Under the pieces are notes generated by a model. The model made no database searches, had not been told where the DNA came from, and saw nothing but the letters and a program-made list of their open reading frames with translations. This document shows, piece by piece, positions 1-6,189 of a stretch of DNA of 7,260 nucleotides (positions are counted from its first letter, which is position 1; the number at the start of each line of letters is the position of its first letter). The stretch comes from an uncultured Planctomycetaceae bacterium. GTDB taxonomy: Bacteria; Planctomycetota; Planctomycetia; Pirellulales; UBA1268. The stretch covers positions 1 through 7,260 of the forward strand of contig CALCGM010000085.1 of the NCBI GenBank assembly GCA_937900985.1. The letters are read 5' to 3'. Made by a program: the position numbers and the translations under genes.

Positions 1-22
1 CCGAGCGGCCCCGAACGCTCGG
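1..22 (-). terminator. Candidate terminator hairpin after the GalE-like gene, cut by the window edge
   Basis: A perfect 7-bp inverted repeat, CCGAGCG at 1-7 and CGCTCGG at 16-22, encloses an 8-nt loop. It lies about 43 nt past the stop codon of the minus-strand epimerase gene. A second copy of CCGAGCG at 43-49 could pair with the same right arm, so two alternative stems are possible. Whether a U-run follows cannot be seen because the window ends here. The call rests only on position and symmetry. Confidence 0.35.
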
Positions 23-64
23 CTCATCGGCCTGGGCTCACCCCGAGCGACCCACCAACCGGCC

Positions 65-1045
65 TCACCCAGCAGCCTGCCGCTCCGCAAACCAGCCCAC
101 CGTGGCAGCGATGCCGTCGGCAAGGGCCATGGTCGGCCTCCAGCCCAGCACGTCAGCGGCACGCGAGGCGTCGACCAGGTTGCTCCGCAGGTCGCCCGGA
201 CGGGCCGGGCCGTGGGCCGGCTCTGGCAGCGGAGACGTCTCGCCACGGGCGGCACGGCTGGTGGCCACCTGGCGGCGGATCTCCGCTTCGAGCTCGTTGA
301 CGTCGGTGCCGATGCCCGTGCCGATGTTGAGGCTCGTCAGGCTGCCAGGCTGGACGGCCGGCAGGTCGGCAGTCAGGGCCGTGACGTTGGCTGCGGCGAC
401 GTCGGGGCCGTAGACGTAGTCGCGGACATAGCGGCCATCGCCATTGATCGTGGCGGCTTCACCGGCAAGCAGGCGTTTGCTGAAGATCGCCACCACGCCG
501 GCCTCGCCGTGCGGATTCTGGCGGGGGCCGTAGACGTTGGAGTAGCGGAGGGCGACGGCCGCCAGGCCGTGCTCGCCTGCGTAGAAGCTGAGATACCGCT
601 CCCCCACCCACTTGGTGATGCCGTAGGGTGAGATCGGGTTGGCGGGGGTGGTCTCGGGGGCGGGGCTGGTTGCCTCGCCGTAGAGCACGCCACCGCTGGA
701 GGCAAACACGACCCGCCTGCAGCCGCCGGCAGCGGCGGCATCGAGCACGTTGATCAGGCCGATGCAGTTGACCTGGGCGTCAAAGAGCGGCTCTCGCACC
801 GAGCGGCTGACCGACATCTGAGCGGCCTGATGGCAGACAGCATCGGGCTTCTCGCGGGCAAACACGTCGGCCACGGCGGCCGTGTCGACGATGTCGACGA
901 CGTGCAGCGGCACCTCGGGCGGGAGGTTGTCGCGTGAGCCGCTGGAGAGGTCGTCAACCACACAGGCCTGATGCCCGGCGGCGAGCAGCTGATCGACGAT
1001 GTGGCTGCCGATGAAGCCGGCACCTCCGGTGACGAGGACCTTCAT
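65..1045 (-). CDS. NAD-dependent epimerase/dehydratase, UDP-glucose 4-epimerase (GalE)-like
   Basis: A 326-residue extended short-chain dehydrogenase/reductase, predicted cytoplasmic. The Rossmann glycine motif is GGAGFIGSH (G7, G10, G13 in the motif GxxGxxG), and D31-D32 lie at the end of the second strand, as expected for NAD ribose binding. The catalytic set is the serine pair S116-S117 and Y141-G-I-T-K145 (YxxxK). The HQAAQ stretch near residue 72, RYSNVYGPRQ and the NPHGEAGVV segment are typical of GalE-like UDP-hexose 4-epimerases, which interconvert UDP-glucose and UDP-galactose or their N-acetyl forms. Length is normal for the family. The start at 1045 (MKVLVTGG) is chosen over an in-frame one at 1063 because GGGAGAG (1057-1051) sits 5 nt upstream and the Rossmann strand then begins at once. 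It lies 97 bp downstream of a co-directional glycosyltransferase gene, probably the same operon. Substrate (glucose, GlcNAc or uronic acid) cannot be told from sequence; a related UDP-sugar epimerase or decarboxylase remains possible. Confidence 0.9.
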   Translation of the reverse strand: MKVLVTGGAGFIGSHIVDQLLAAGHQACVVDDLSSGSRDNLPPEVPLHVVDIVDTAAVADVFAREKPDAVCHQAAQMSVSRSVREPLFDAQVNCIGLINVLDAAAAGGCRRVVFASSGGVLYGEATSPAPETTPANPISPYGITKWVGERYLSFYAGEHGLAAVALRYSNVYGPRQNPHGEAGVVAIFSKRLLAGEAATINGDGRYVRDYVYGPDVAAANVTALTADLPAVQPGSLTSLNIGTGIGTDVNELEAEIRRQVATSRAARGETSPLPEPAHGPARPGDLRSNLVDASRAADVLGWRPTMALADGIAATVGWFAERQAAG

Positions 1046-1142
1046 GATGTCTCTCCCAAACACAGGCTGACGGAATCAAAGAGCTGCCGTGAATCTATCC
1101 GGGCTGCTGCTCTGCCGACAGGGCGGCCGATGCTGGCGGCGG

Positions 1143-2459
1143 TCATGAGGCGGCGGAGCCGTCTGGTCCGGCTGCAGCGGCACGACAGGCTTCATAGAGG
1201 GCTCGATACCGCCGCACCTGGCCGCTGACCTCAAACTCCTCGCGAACCAGCGCTCCGCCGGCGGCCGCCATGCGGGCCCGCAGCGCAGGGTCGTCGGCCA
1301 GCGTGAGCATCGCCTGCGAGAGGTCGGCGGCATCACGGGGGCGGGCGAGCAGGCCCGTCTCGCCGTGCCGGACCACCTCGGGCACGCCCCCGACCTCAAA
1401 CGCGACCACGGGCGTGCCGCAGGCGAGCGACTCGACTGCGGTCTGCGAGATCGTCTCGGCGTGCGAGGGCAGGGCAAAGATATCGGCAGCGGAAAAGGCC
1501 CGTCGCTGTTCGGCAGGGTCGGTGAGGAAGCCGAGCTTCACCAGGGGCACCGTCGCGATGCCCTCCGGCGGCTGATCCTTGCCAAAGAGCAGGCCGGTGA
1601 CCCGGCACCGCGCGGGCAGCCGCGAGATCGCCTCGAGAAACTCGCGGATGCCCTTGGGCTCATTCCGCAGCGACTCCGCGGCGTAGGCCACGACAAGGCC
1701 ATCGGCAGGAAGGCCCAGCTCACGACGGGCGGCGGCCTTCTCGAGCGGGAAGAAGTCGTTCAGGGAGATGCCGTTGCGGATCGTGTGGAAGCTGGTGCCG
1801 GCGGGCACGACGCTACTGGCCCGGGCAAGCTGCTCCAGCCAGCGGCTCGGCGTGACGACCTCAAGCTGGCGGCCGGCGAGGGCCTTCCGCTTGATCGTGT
1901 GGTCACGAAAGGAGAGGTCGCGGTCGCCGGGTCGGCCAAGGATCGGACAGCGGCCGCAGTGTGCCGTGAACCGGTCGCAGTCGAAGGCGTGGTGGCAGCC
2001 GCCGGTGAGCGGCTGCATGTCGTGCAGCGTCCAGACCAGCGGCATCGCCGCCGGCAGGCTGGCAAAGAATGAGCGGTAGTCGATGATCTGGCTCACCCAG
2101 TGCAGGTGCAGAAGATCGCAGGCCGCGAGGTCGCCGGCCACGGGCGTGTCGGAGGGCCGCACGGGCCCGCTGTACATCCCCGGACGCTGGGCCTTTCCCT
2201 TGCGGTAGAAGGTGCGGAGCAGCCGCTCACGGCTCCAGCGAAGCGAGGCGGCAACGAGGGGCAGGGGCCGCCGCAGCGGCGGCATCCCCCAGGGAAGGAG
2301 GCGATAGCTCTCGGCGTCGGCACCGGCTTTCGACTGCCAGTGGTCGTTGGTGTGCCAGTAGCGGCTGGCCATGCCCTCCGCGAGCAGACCGTGGTGCAGC
2401 CGCCGCGACGCCACCGCAGCTCCGCCATCGAGATAGGCATTGATGTGGTGGATTCGCAC
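1143..2459 (-). CDS. Glycosyltransferase, GT4-type (GT-B fold), with CX5CX6CX2C cluster
   Basis: A 438-residue retaining-type glycosyltransferase, expected to transfer a sugar from a nucleotide donor to a polysaccharide or lipid-linked acceptor at the inner membrane face; no signal peptide or membrane segment is visible. The N-terminal domain begins with HHINAYLDGGAAVASRRLH, the acceptor-side glycine-rich loop. A segment at 147-172 (HDMQPLTGGC to GRCP) carries C155, C161, C168 and C171, a pattern known from WcaC-like colanic-acid-type transferases. The C-terminal Glycos_transf_1 domain has NGISLNDFFP near 229, and an EX7E motif (E335, E343) followed by SLACGTPVVAFEVGGVPE. The start is uncertain. 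GTG at 2459 has AGGCGG (2472-2467) 7 nt upstream and starts at the conserved strand. An in-frame TTG at 2489 would add ten residues, but its only purine-rich stretch touches the start codon. It is divergent from the next glycosyltransferase and upstream of the GalE-like gene. The sugar transferred is unknown. Confidence 0.9.
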   Translation of the reverse strand: MRIHHINAYLDGGAAVASRRLHHGLLAEGMASRYWHTNDHWQSKAGADAESYRLLPWGMPPLRRPLPLVAASLRWSRERLLRTFYRKGKAQRPGMYSGPVRPSDTPVAGDLAACDLLHLHWVSQIIDYRSFFASLPAAMPLVWTLHDMQPLTGGCHHAFDCDRFTAHCGRCPILGRPGDRDLSFRDHTIKRKALAGRQLEVVTPSRWLEQLARASSVVPAGTSFHTIRNGISLNDFFPLEKAAARRELGLPADGLVVAYAAESLRNEPKGIREFLEAISRLPARCRVTGLLFGKDQPPEGIATVPLVKLGFLTDPAEQRRAFSAADIFALPSHAETISQTAVESLACGTPVVAFEVGGVPEVVRHGETGLLARPRDAADLSQAMLTLADDPALRARMAAAGGALVREEFEVSGQVRRYRALYEACRAAAAGPDGSAAS

Positions 2460-2547
2460 CGAAACACCGCCTGCCGCAGTTGTGTTCAACCCTCATGCCG
2501 CTGGGCAGACGGTACACGATTCCCCCGCCCCAACCACACACCATCTC

Positions 2548-2577
2548 CGGCCGCGGATTTTCTCCCCGCCACGGCCG
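2548..2577. other. Imperfect hairpin in the divergent promoter region
   Basis: Arms CGGCCGCGG (2548-2556) and CCACGGCCG (2569-2577) pair at 8 of 9 positions around a 12-nt loop. It lies between two divergent glycosyltransferase starts, about 90 bp upstream of the minus-strand start. It could be an operator or a leader structure, or be due to chance in GC-rich DNA. Confidence 0.2.
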
Positions 2578-2596
2578 CAGCGATGCCCGATTCCCG

Positions 2597-2625
2597 TTGT
2601 CCGCCGTGGCACGCATCTCTAGTCT
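2597..2625 (+). promoter_or_regulatory. Weak sigma-70-like promoter candidate for the plus-strand glycosyltransferase
   Basis: TTGTCC (2597-2602) and TAGTCT (2620-2625) are separated by 17 bp and match the consensus hexamers at 4 and 3 positions. Transcription would start near 2632, giving a leader of about 40 nt before the ATG at 2673. The matches are weak and the organism's promoter rules are unknown. I saw no comparable candidate for the minus-strand gene. Confidence 0.2.
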
Positions 2626-2635
2626 TCCTCTCCTG

Positions 2636-2647
2636 CCGCGGCCGCGG
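2636..2647. other. 12-bp perfect palindrome before a glycosyltransferase start
   Basis: CCGCGGCCGCGG is its own reverse complement and ends 25 bp before the ATG at 2673, inside the presumed 5' leader. It could bind a dimeric regulator or form a stem, but GC-only palindromes of this length also arise by chance in a genome this GC-rich. Confidence 0.25.
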
Positions 2648-2672
2648 TGCTCATACCTTGCCAGGTTTTGTG

Positions 2673-3920
2673 ATGGTCTCGTCTCCTGCTTCGCCCGCTT
2701 CCGCCGGCCCGATCGCGATCGTCAGCCACACGATCCCCGGCGACCTCAACGGCCAGGCTGTGATGCTCGACCGGCTGACGACCGGAGATGCCCAGGCGGG
2801 GTTTGTGTGGATCGACACCGACCGCAAGGCTCGTCCACGAGCCGAACGGCCCGGCTCGATCGCCTGCCATCCTGTGGGCACACCGTTTCTGTTGCGGAAG
2901 CTCTTTCGCGCTCCTCGCTTTCACCTGCCGCTGTATCGGGCGCTCGTTCGGCAGCGGTCGCAGGCGATCGCCAGGATTGCCCGTCAGCACGGCTGCCAGA
3001 GCATCGTCGCCTGCACCGGGGGCGATCTCGTCGACCTGCCCGCCAGCGTGGAGGCCGGCAGCCGCACCGGGCTGCCGACCTTTCTCTACTACTTCGATGA
3101 CTACCAGGTGCAGTGGGACATCCTCGGCGGTCGCTGGTCGCGACAGGCGGTGGCCCAGCTTCGCAGCCTCGCTGAGCCGGAGGTGCTCAGACGATGCCAG
3201 GGCGTGATCGTGCCCAACGAAACCCTCGCCAGCGATATCCGTGGCCGTAGCGATGTGCCTGTGACCATCGTCCGCAATCCGGTCGACACCGCTGCCTACG
3301 GCGAACTCCGCAGCCGCTTTCCGCGGCAGCCACCCGATCCATCGCAGCCGCTCTCGATCGTCTACACCGGCTCGGTGTATGCCGCCCAGGCCGACTCGCT
3401 GCGGCGGCTGTGCGAGGCGATCGATCTGCTGAAGAGCCGTGGGCTCCAGCTGCAGCTCCAGGTGCACGGGCCCGAACCGAGCCCTGAGGTGCTCCGCGGG
3501 CTTCCAGCCGACCGCATCGCCTTCCATCCGCCCGTGTCGAATGCCCAGAGCGCTCAGCTGCAGGTGCAGGCCGACCTGCTGTTTCTGCCCCTGAGTTTCG
3601 ACTGCGAGTTTCCCGAGCTGATCCGCACCTCGGCACCGGGGAAGTTTGGGGAATACCTCGCCTCGGGCACGCCCGTGATCGTGCATGCCCCCGCCGACTC
3701 GTTTCCGATCGGCTTTGTGACCGAGCACGCCTGTGCGGCCGCCTGCAGCGTGCCCGACCGGGCGGCGCTGGCCGAGACGGTCGCCGAGATGCTGCTCAAC
3801 CCTCACCGCTGCGCCGAGCGGACCCGCCGGGCGATCGCAGCGGCCGAAGGGTTTTCCGAAGCGGTCAATCGCGAACGCTTCTACCGGTTCGTGGCAGGCC
3901 GCAAGGCACAGGCTGCCTGA
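2673..3920 (+). CDS. Glycosyltransferase family 4-like protein
   Basis: A 415-residue predicted cytoplasmic glycosyltransferase of GT-B type. It begins PIAIVSHTIPGDLNGQAVML (residues 13-32), the first Rossmann strand and acceptor loop. A bridging region follows with FLYYFDDYQVQWD near 137-149 and the GVIVPNE strand near 177. The C-terminal nucleotide-sugar domain starts at SIVYTGSVYAAQ (228-239) and holds LLFLPLSFD (302-310) and APGKFGEYLASGTPVIVHAP (321-340), the usual donor-binding region of GT4-like enzymes, where K324 and E327 are candidate phosphate and ribose contacts. No signal peptide or membrane helix is visible. The reading frame stays open back to 2100, but that part is antisense to the neighbouring glycosyltransferase. 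ATG 2673 has AGG (2663-2665) 7 nt upstream and begins just before the conserved strand. GTG at 2670 is a possible alternative. It is the only plus-strand gene here, divergent from one cluster and convergent with another. Donor and acceptor are unknown. Confidence 0.86.
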   Translation: MVSSPASPASAGPIAIVSHTIPGDLNGQAVMLDRLTTGDAQAGFVWIDTDRKARPRAERPGSIACHPVGTPFLLRKLFRAPRFHLPLYRALVRQRSQAIARIARQHGCQSIVACTGGDLVDLPASVEAGSRTGLPTFLYYFDDYQVQWDILGGRWSRQAVAQLRSLAEPEVLRRCQGVIVPNETLASDIRGRSDVPVTIVRNPVDTAAYGELRSRFPRQPPDPSQPLSIVYTGSVYAAQADSLRRLCEAIDLLKSRGLQLQLQVHGPEPSPEVLRGLPADRIAFHPPVSNAQSAQLQVQADLLFLPLSFDCEFPELIRTSAPGKFGEYLASGTPVIVHAPADSFPIGFVTEHACAAACSVPDRAALAETVAEMLLNPHRCAERTRRAIAAAEGFSEAVNRERFYRFVAGRKAQAA

Positions 3921-3940
3921 GCAGGGCAGCCGCAGCTGCC
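3911..3940 (+). terminator. Overlapping hairpins at the end of the plus-strand glycosyltransferase
   Basis: GGCTGCC (3911-3917) pairs perfectly with GGCAGCC (3925-3931) around a 7-nt loop that begins with the TGA stop codon. The middle arm can instead pair as GGCAGC (3925-3930) with GCTGCC (3935-3940) around CGCA. The two stems exclude each other. No T-run follows, so a classical intrinsic terminator is not shown, although position fits a 3' end signal. Confidence 0.35.
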
Positions 3941-3941
3941 A

Positions 3942-3966
3942 GCGGATCCACAGGCCAACGATCCGC
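3942..3966. terminator. Candidate bidirectional terminator hairpin in a convergent junction
   Basis: A perfect 7-bp inverted repeat, GCGGATC (3942-3948) and GATCCGC (3960-3966), encloses an 11-nt loop. It lies midway between the stop codons of two converging genes (3920 and 3992), where a shared terminator would be expected. It has no T-run on either strand, so the function is inferred from place and symmetry. Confidence 0.4.
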
Positions 3967-3991
3967 AGCGGTGCAGCCCACTCATGGCGGC

Positions 3992-5125
3992 TCAGGCCGG
4001 TGGCATGCTCCAGACCCGCTCTCGCACGTAGGGGATGTAGCTGGTGACGAGCTTGAGCACCTTCCAGGAGACGTCGAGCGGCTGGTAGGCGGCCACCTCG
4101 TGAGCGGCGTTGCCGCGGGCAGCCGCCGCCGCGATGGTCATCGTCACCGCCGGCAAGACGGTGTCGCGGCCGAGGCCGCACATCGCCAGCACGCCTGCAT
4201 CCATGCCCTCGGGCCGCTCGTGGGTGTCGCGGATGGTGACCGCCGGGAAGCCGAGGATCGCCGACTCTTCGGTGATCGTGCCGCTGTCGGAGAGCACGCA
4301 GGCCGCCTGCTGCTGCAGATGGATGTAGTCAAAGAACCCAAACGGCTTCTCAAACCGCACCCGTGGATCGACCGTGAGCCCCTCAAGTTTCTCAAGCCTG
4401 GCACGCGTGCGGGGATGGGTGGAGACGAGCACGGGCAGGCCGTGGGCCTCGGCGAGGGCATTCAAGGCATCGACAAGCTTTGCCAGCCGGGCGGGATCAT
4501 CGACGTTTTCCTCGCGATGGGCGCTGGCGAGAAAGTAGCCCTTGGGGGCGAGGCCCTGCTTGGCGAGCACGGGCGAGGCGGCAATCTGCTCGTGAAAGGT
4601 GGCAAACACCTCCGGCAGATGACTGCCAAACACAAACACCCGGTCGGGCGGCAGGTTTTCCGCGAGCAGGTAGCGGCGGGCATGCTCGGTGATCGTGATG
4701 TTGATGTCGCTTAAGTGGTCGACAATCTTGCGGTTGATCTCTTCAGGCACCCGCTGATCAAAGCAGCGGTTGCCCGCCTCCATGTGAAACACGGGGATCT
4801 TGCGACGCTTGGCCGCGATCACCGCCAGACAGGAGTTGGTGTCGCCGTAGATCAGCAGTGCATCGGGCTGCTCTTCAGCGAGCGCCGCATCCGCCCGCTC
4901 AATCACCCGGGCGATCGTGGCAGCTGCGGTGGGGCCGGCGGCTTCGAGGAAACGGTCGGGCCTGCGGATGCCCAGATCGTCGAAGAAGACCTGGTTGAGC
5001 TCGTAGTCGTAGTTCTGCCCGGTGTGCACGAGCACATGCTCGGTGTGCTCATCAAACCGTTCGATCACGCGACACATCTTGATCAGCTCAGGACGCGTCC
5101 CGACGATCGTCATCACCTTAGGCAC
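3992..5125 (-). CDS. wbjD: UDP-HexNAc C2-epimerase of the WbjD/FnlC/Cap5G type (WecB family)
   Basis: A 377-residue full-length member of the non-hydrolysing UDP-GlcNAc 2-epimerase family, cytoplasmic. Visible motifs are VGTRPELIK (8-16), HTGQNYDYELN (34-44), YGDTNS (93-98), FHMEAGNRCFDQRVPEEINR (113-132), SAHREENVD (201-209), STHPRTR (235-241) and LSDSGTITEES (278-288). D95, E116, E129 and H203 correspond to catalytic residues known in E. coli WecB. The NRCFDQRVPEE segment and the C-terminal YVRERVW are characteristic of the WbjD/FnlC branch. That branch epimerises C2 of UDP-N-acetyl-6-deoxy-L-talosamine or L-rhamnosamine to give UDP-L-FucNAc or UDP-L-QuiNAc, rather than making UDP-ManNAc. 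The neighbouring dehydratase and reductase support this. The start is GTG, overlapping the dehydratase stop by 8 nt (GTGCCTAA), with AGGAG (5137-5133) 7 nt upstream, suggesting translational coupling. General pipelines would likely label it wecB. Confidence 0.93.
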   Translation of the reverse strand: MPKVMTIVGTRPELIKMCRVIERFDEHTEHVLVHTGQNYDYELNQVFFDDLGIRRPDRFLEAAGPTAAATIARVIERADAALAEEQPDALLIYGDTNSCLAVIAAKRRKIPVFHMEAGNRCFDQRVPEEINRKIVDHLSDINITITEHARRYLLAENLPPDRVFVFGSHLPEVFATFHEQIAASPVLAKQGLAPKGYFLASAHREENVDDPARLAKLVDALNALAEAHGLPVLVSTHPRTRARLEKLEGLTVDPRVRFEKPFGFFDYIHLQQQAACVLSDSGTITEESAILGFPAVTIRDTHERPEGMDAGVLAMCGLGRDTVLPAVTMTIAAAAARGNAAHEVAAYQPLDVSWKVLKLVTSYIPYVRERVWSMPPA

Positions 5126-6128
5126 GCAGCTGCTCCTGCACGTAGTCGAGCTTCAAGAGCAGGTCGACCACCTCCTGCTTCTCGAGCCTGGTGGTGTTGT
5201 GGGAGGTGTAGTCGTCACTGGTCGACACGCTTGTCTCCCCCTCCACGAAATACTTGGCGTAGTTGAGGTCGCGGTTGTCGGCGGGGATGCGGTAGTAGCG
5301 GGTGTCGTCGATGGCCTTGGCCATCTCCTCGCGGGAGACGAGCGACTCAAAGAGCTTCTCGCCGTGGCGGGTGCCGATCACCCGCACGCGGCTGGTGCCG
5401 CCAAAGATCTCAAGCAGCGCCTCGGCGAGCACCTGCACCGTGCAGGCAGGCGCCTTCTGCACGAAGATGTCGCCCTGCTGGCCGTGGGCGAAGGCGTGCA
5501 GCACGAGGTCGACGGAGTCGGGCAGCGACATCAGGAAGCGGGTCATCGTCGGGTCGGTGACGGTCACGTCGCGGCCCGCCTTGATCTGGTCGATAAACAG
5601 CGGAATGACCGAGCCCCGCGAGGCCATCACGTTGCCATAGCGGGTGGCCGAGAGCACGGTCTCGCCCTCCATGCGGATGCGGCTCTTGGCCACCATCAGC
5701 TTCTCCATCATCGCCTTGGAGAGGCCCATCGCGTTGATCGGATAGACGGCCTTGTCGGTGCTCAGCACGATCATCCGCTTGACGCCCCGCGCGATCGCGG
5801 CATTCATCACGTTCTCGGCGCCGAGCACGTTCGTGCGGACGGCCTCGAGCGGATAAAACTCGCAGCTGGGCACCTGCTTGAGCGCGGCGGCGTGAAAGAC
5901 GTAATCGCAGCCATGCAGGGCGTCGGAGATGCTGTCGGAGTTGCGAACGTCGCCAATATAAAACTTCAGCTTGGGATGGTTCAGCGTGATCCGCATGTCT
6001 TCTTGCTTCTTCTCGTCGCGGCTAAACACGCGGATCTCGCGAACGCCGGTGTCGAGGAAGCGGCGAAGCACGGCGTTGCCAAAGGAGCCGGTGCCACCGG
6101 TGATCATCAGAACCTTGTCGTCAAACAT
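5118..6128 (-). CDS. wbjB: UDP-GlcNAc 4,6-dehydratase/epimerase of the WbjB/FnlA/CapE type
   Basis: A 336-residue Polysacc_synt_2 (extended SDR) enzyme, cytoplasmic. WbjB/FnlA/CapE enzymes convert UDP-GlcNAc to UDP-2-acetamido-2,6-dideoxy-4-keto-L-hexoses by 4,6-dehydration with C5 and C3 epimerisation, the committed step to UDP-L-FucNAc and UDP-L-QuiNAc. Seen here: the NADP motif GGTGSFG (11-17), FSRDEKKQ (35-42), HAAALKQVPSCEF (79-91) with the PSCEF signature of this branch, STDKAVYPINAMGLSK (123-138) and TRYGNVMASRGSV. D125 and K126 are likely catalytic. The usual YxxxK tyrosine is replaced by methionine (M134, K138), as described for CapE. The CapD and PseB/FlaA1 subfamilies differ at PSCEF. 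The start ATG 6128 (MFDDKVLMITGG) has GGAAGG (6142-6137) 8 nt upstream; the open frame runs back to 6272 but that part lies in the reductase gene. It sits 61 bp downstream of the reductase gene and overlaps the epimerase gene by 8 nt. Confidence 0.94.
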   Translation of the reverse strand: MFDDKVLMITGGTGSFGNAVLRRFLDTGVREIRVFSRDEKKQEDMRITLNHPKLKFYIGDVRNSDSISDALHGCDYVFHAAALKQVPSCEFYPLEAVRTNVLGAENVMNAAIARGVKRMIVLSTDKAVYPINAMGLSKAMMEKLMVAKSRIRMEGETVLSATRYGNVMASRGSVIPLFIDQIKAGRDVTVTDPTMTRFLMSLPDSVDLVLHAFAHGQQGDIFVQKAPACTVQVLAEALLEIFGGTSRVRVIGTRHGEKLFESLVSREEMAKAIDDTRYYRIPADNRDLNYAKYFVEGETSVSTSDDYTSHNTTRLEKQEVVDLLLKLDYVQEQLRA

Positions 6129-6189
6129 GCGGGAAGCCTTCCAGAGCTCCGAAGGGACGTAGACGGGCAGTCGTTGCCGGTGAATCAGG

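Noticed and set aside
1046..1142. Terminator or separate promoter between the glycosyltransferase and the GalE-like gene
   Set aside because: No clear hairpin with a T-run or paired promoter hexamers was found in the 97 bp; a common transcript is simpler.
2100..2672. N-terminal extension of the plus-strand glycosyltransferase
   Set aside because: Its first part is antisense to the divergent glycosyltransferase, the rest is the intergenic region, and family resemblance starts only after 2673.
2619..4181. A 520-codon open frame on the minus strand
   Set aside because: It runs antisense to the well-supported glycosyltransferase and into the start of the epimerase C-terminal region, is rich in Arg, Gly, His and Ala, and shows no motif. 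Long antisense frames are expected in GC-rich DNA.
3971..4714. A 247-codon plus-strand open frame over the epimerase
   Set aside because: Antisense shadow of a gene with all its catalytic motifs in place.
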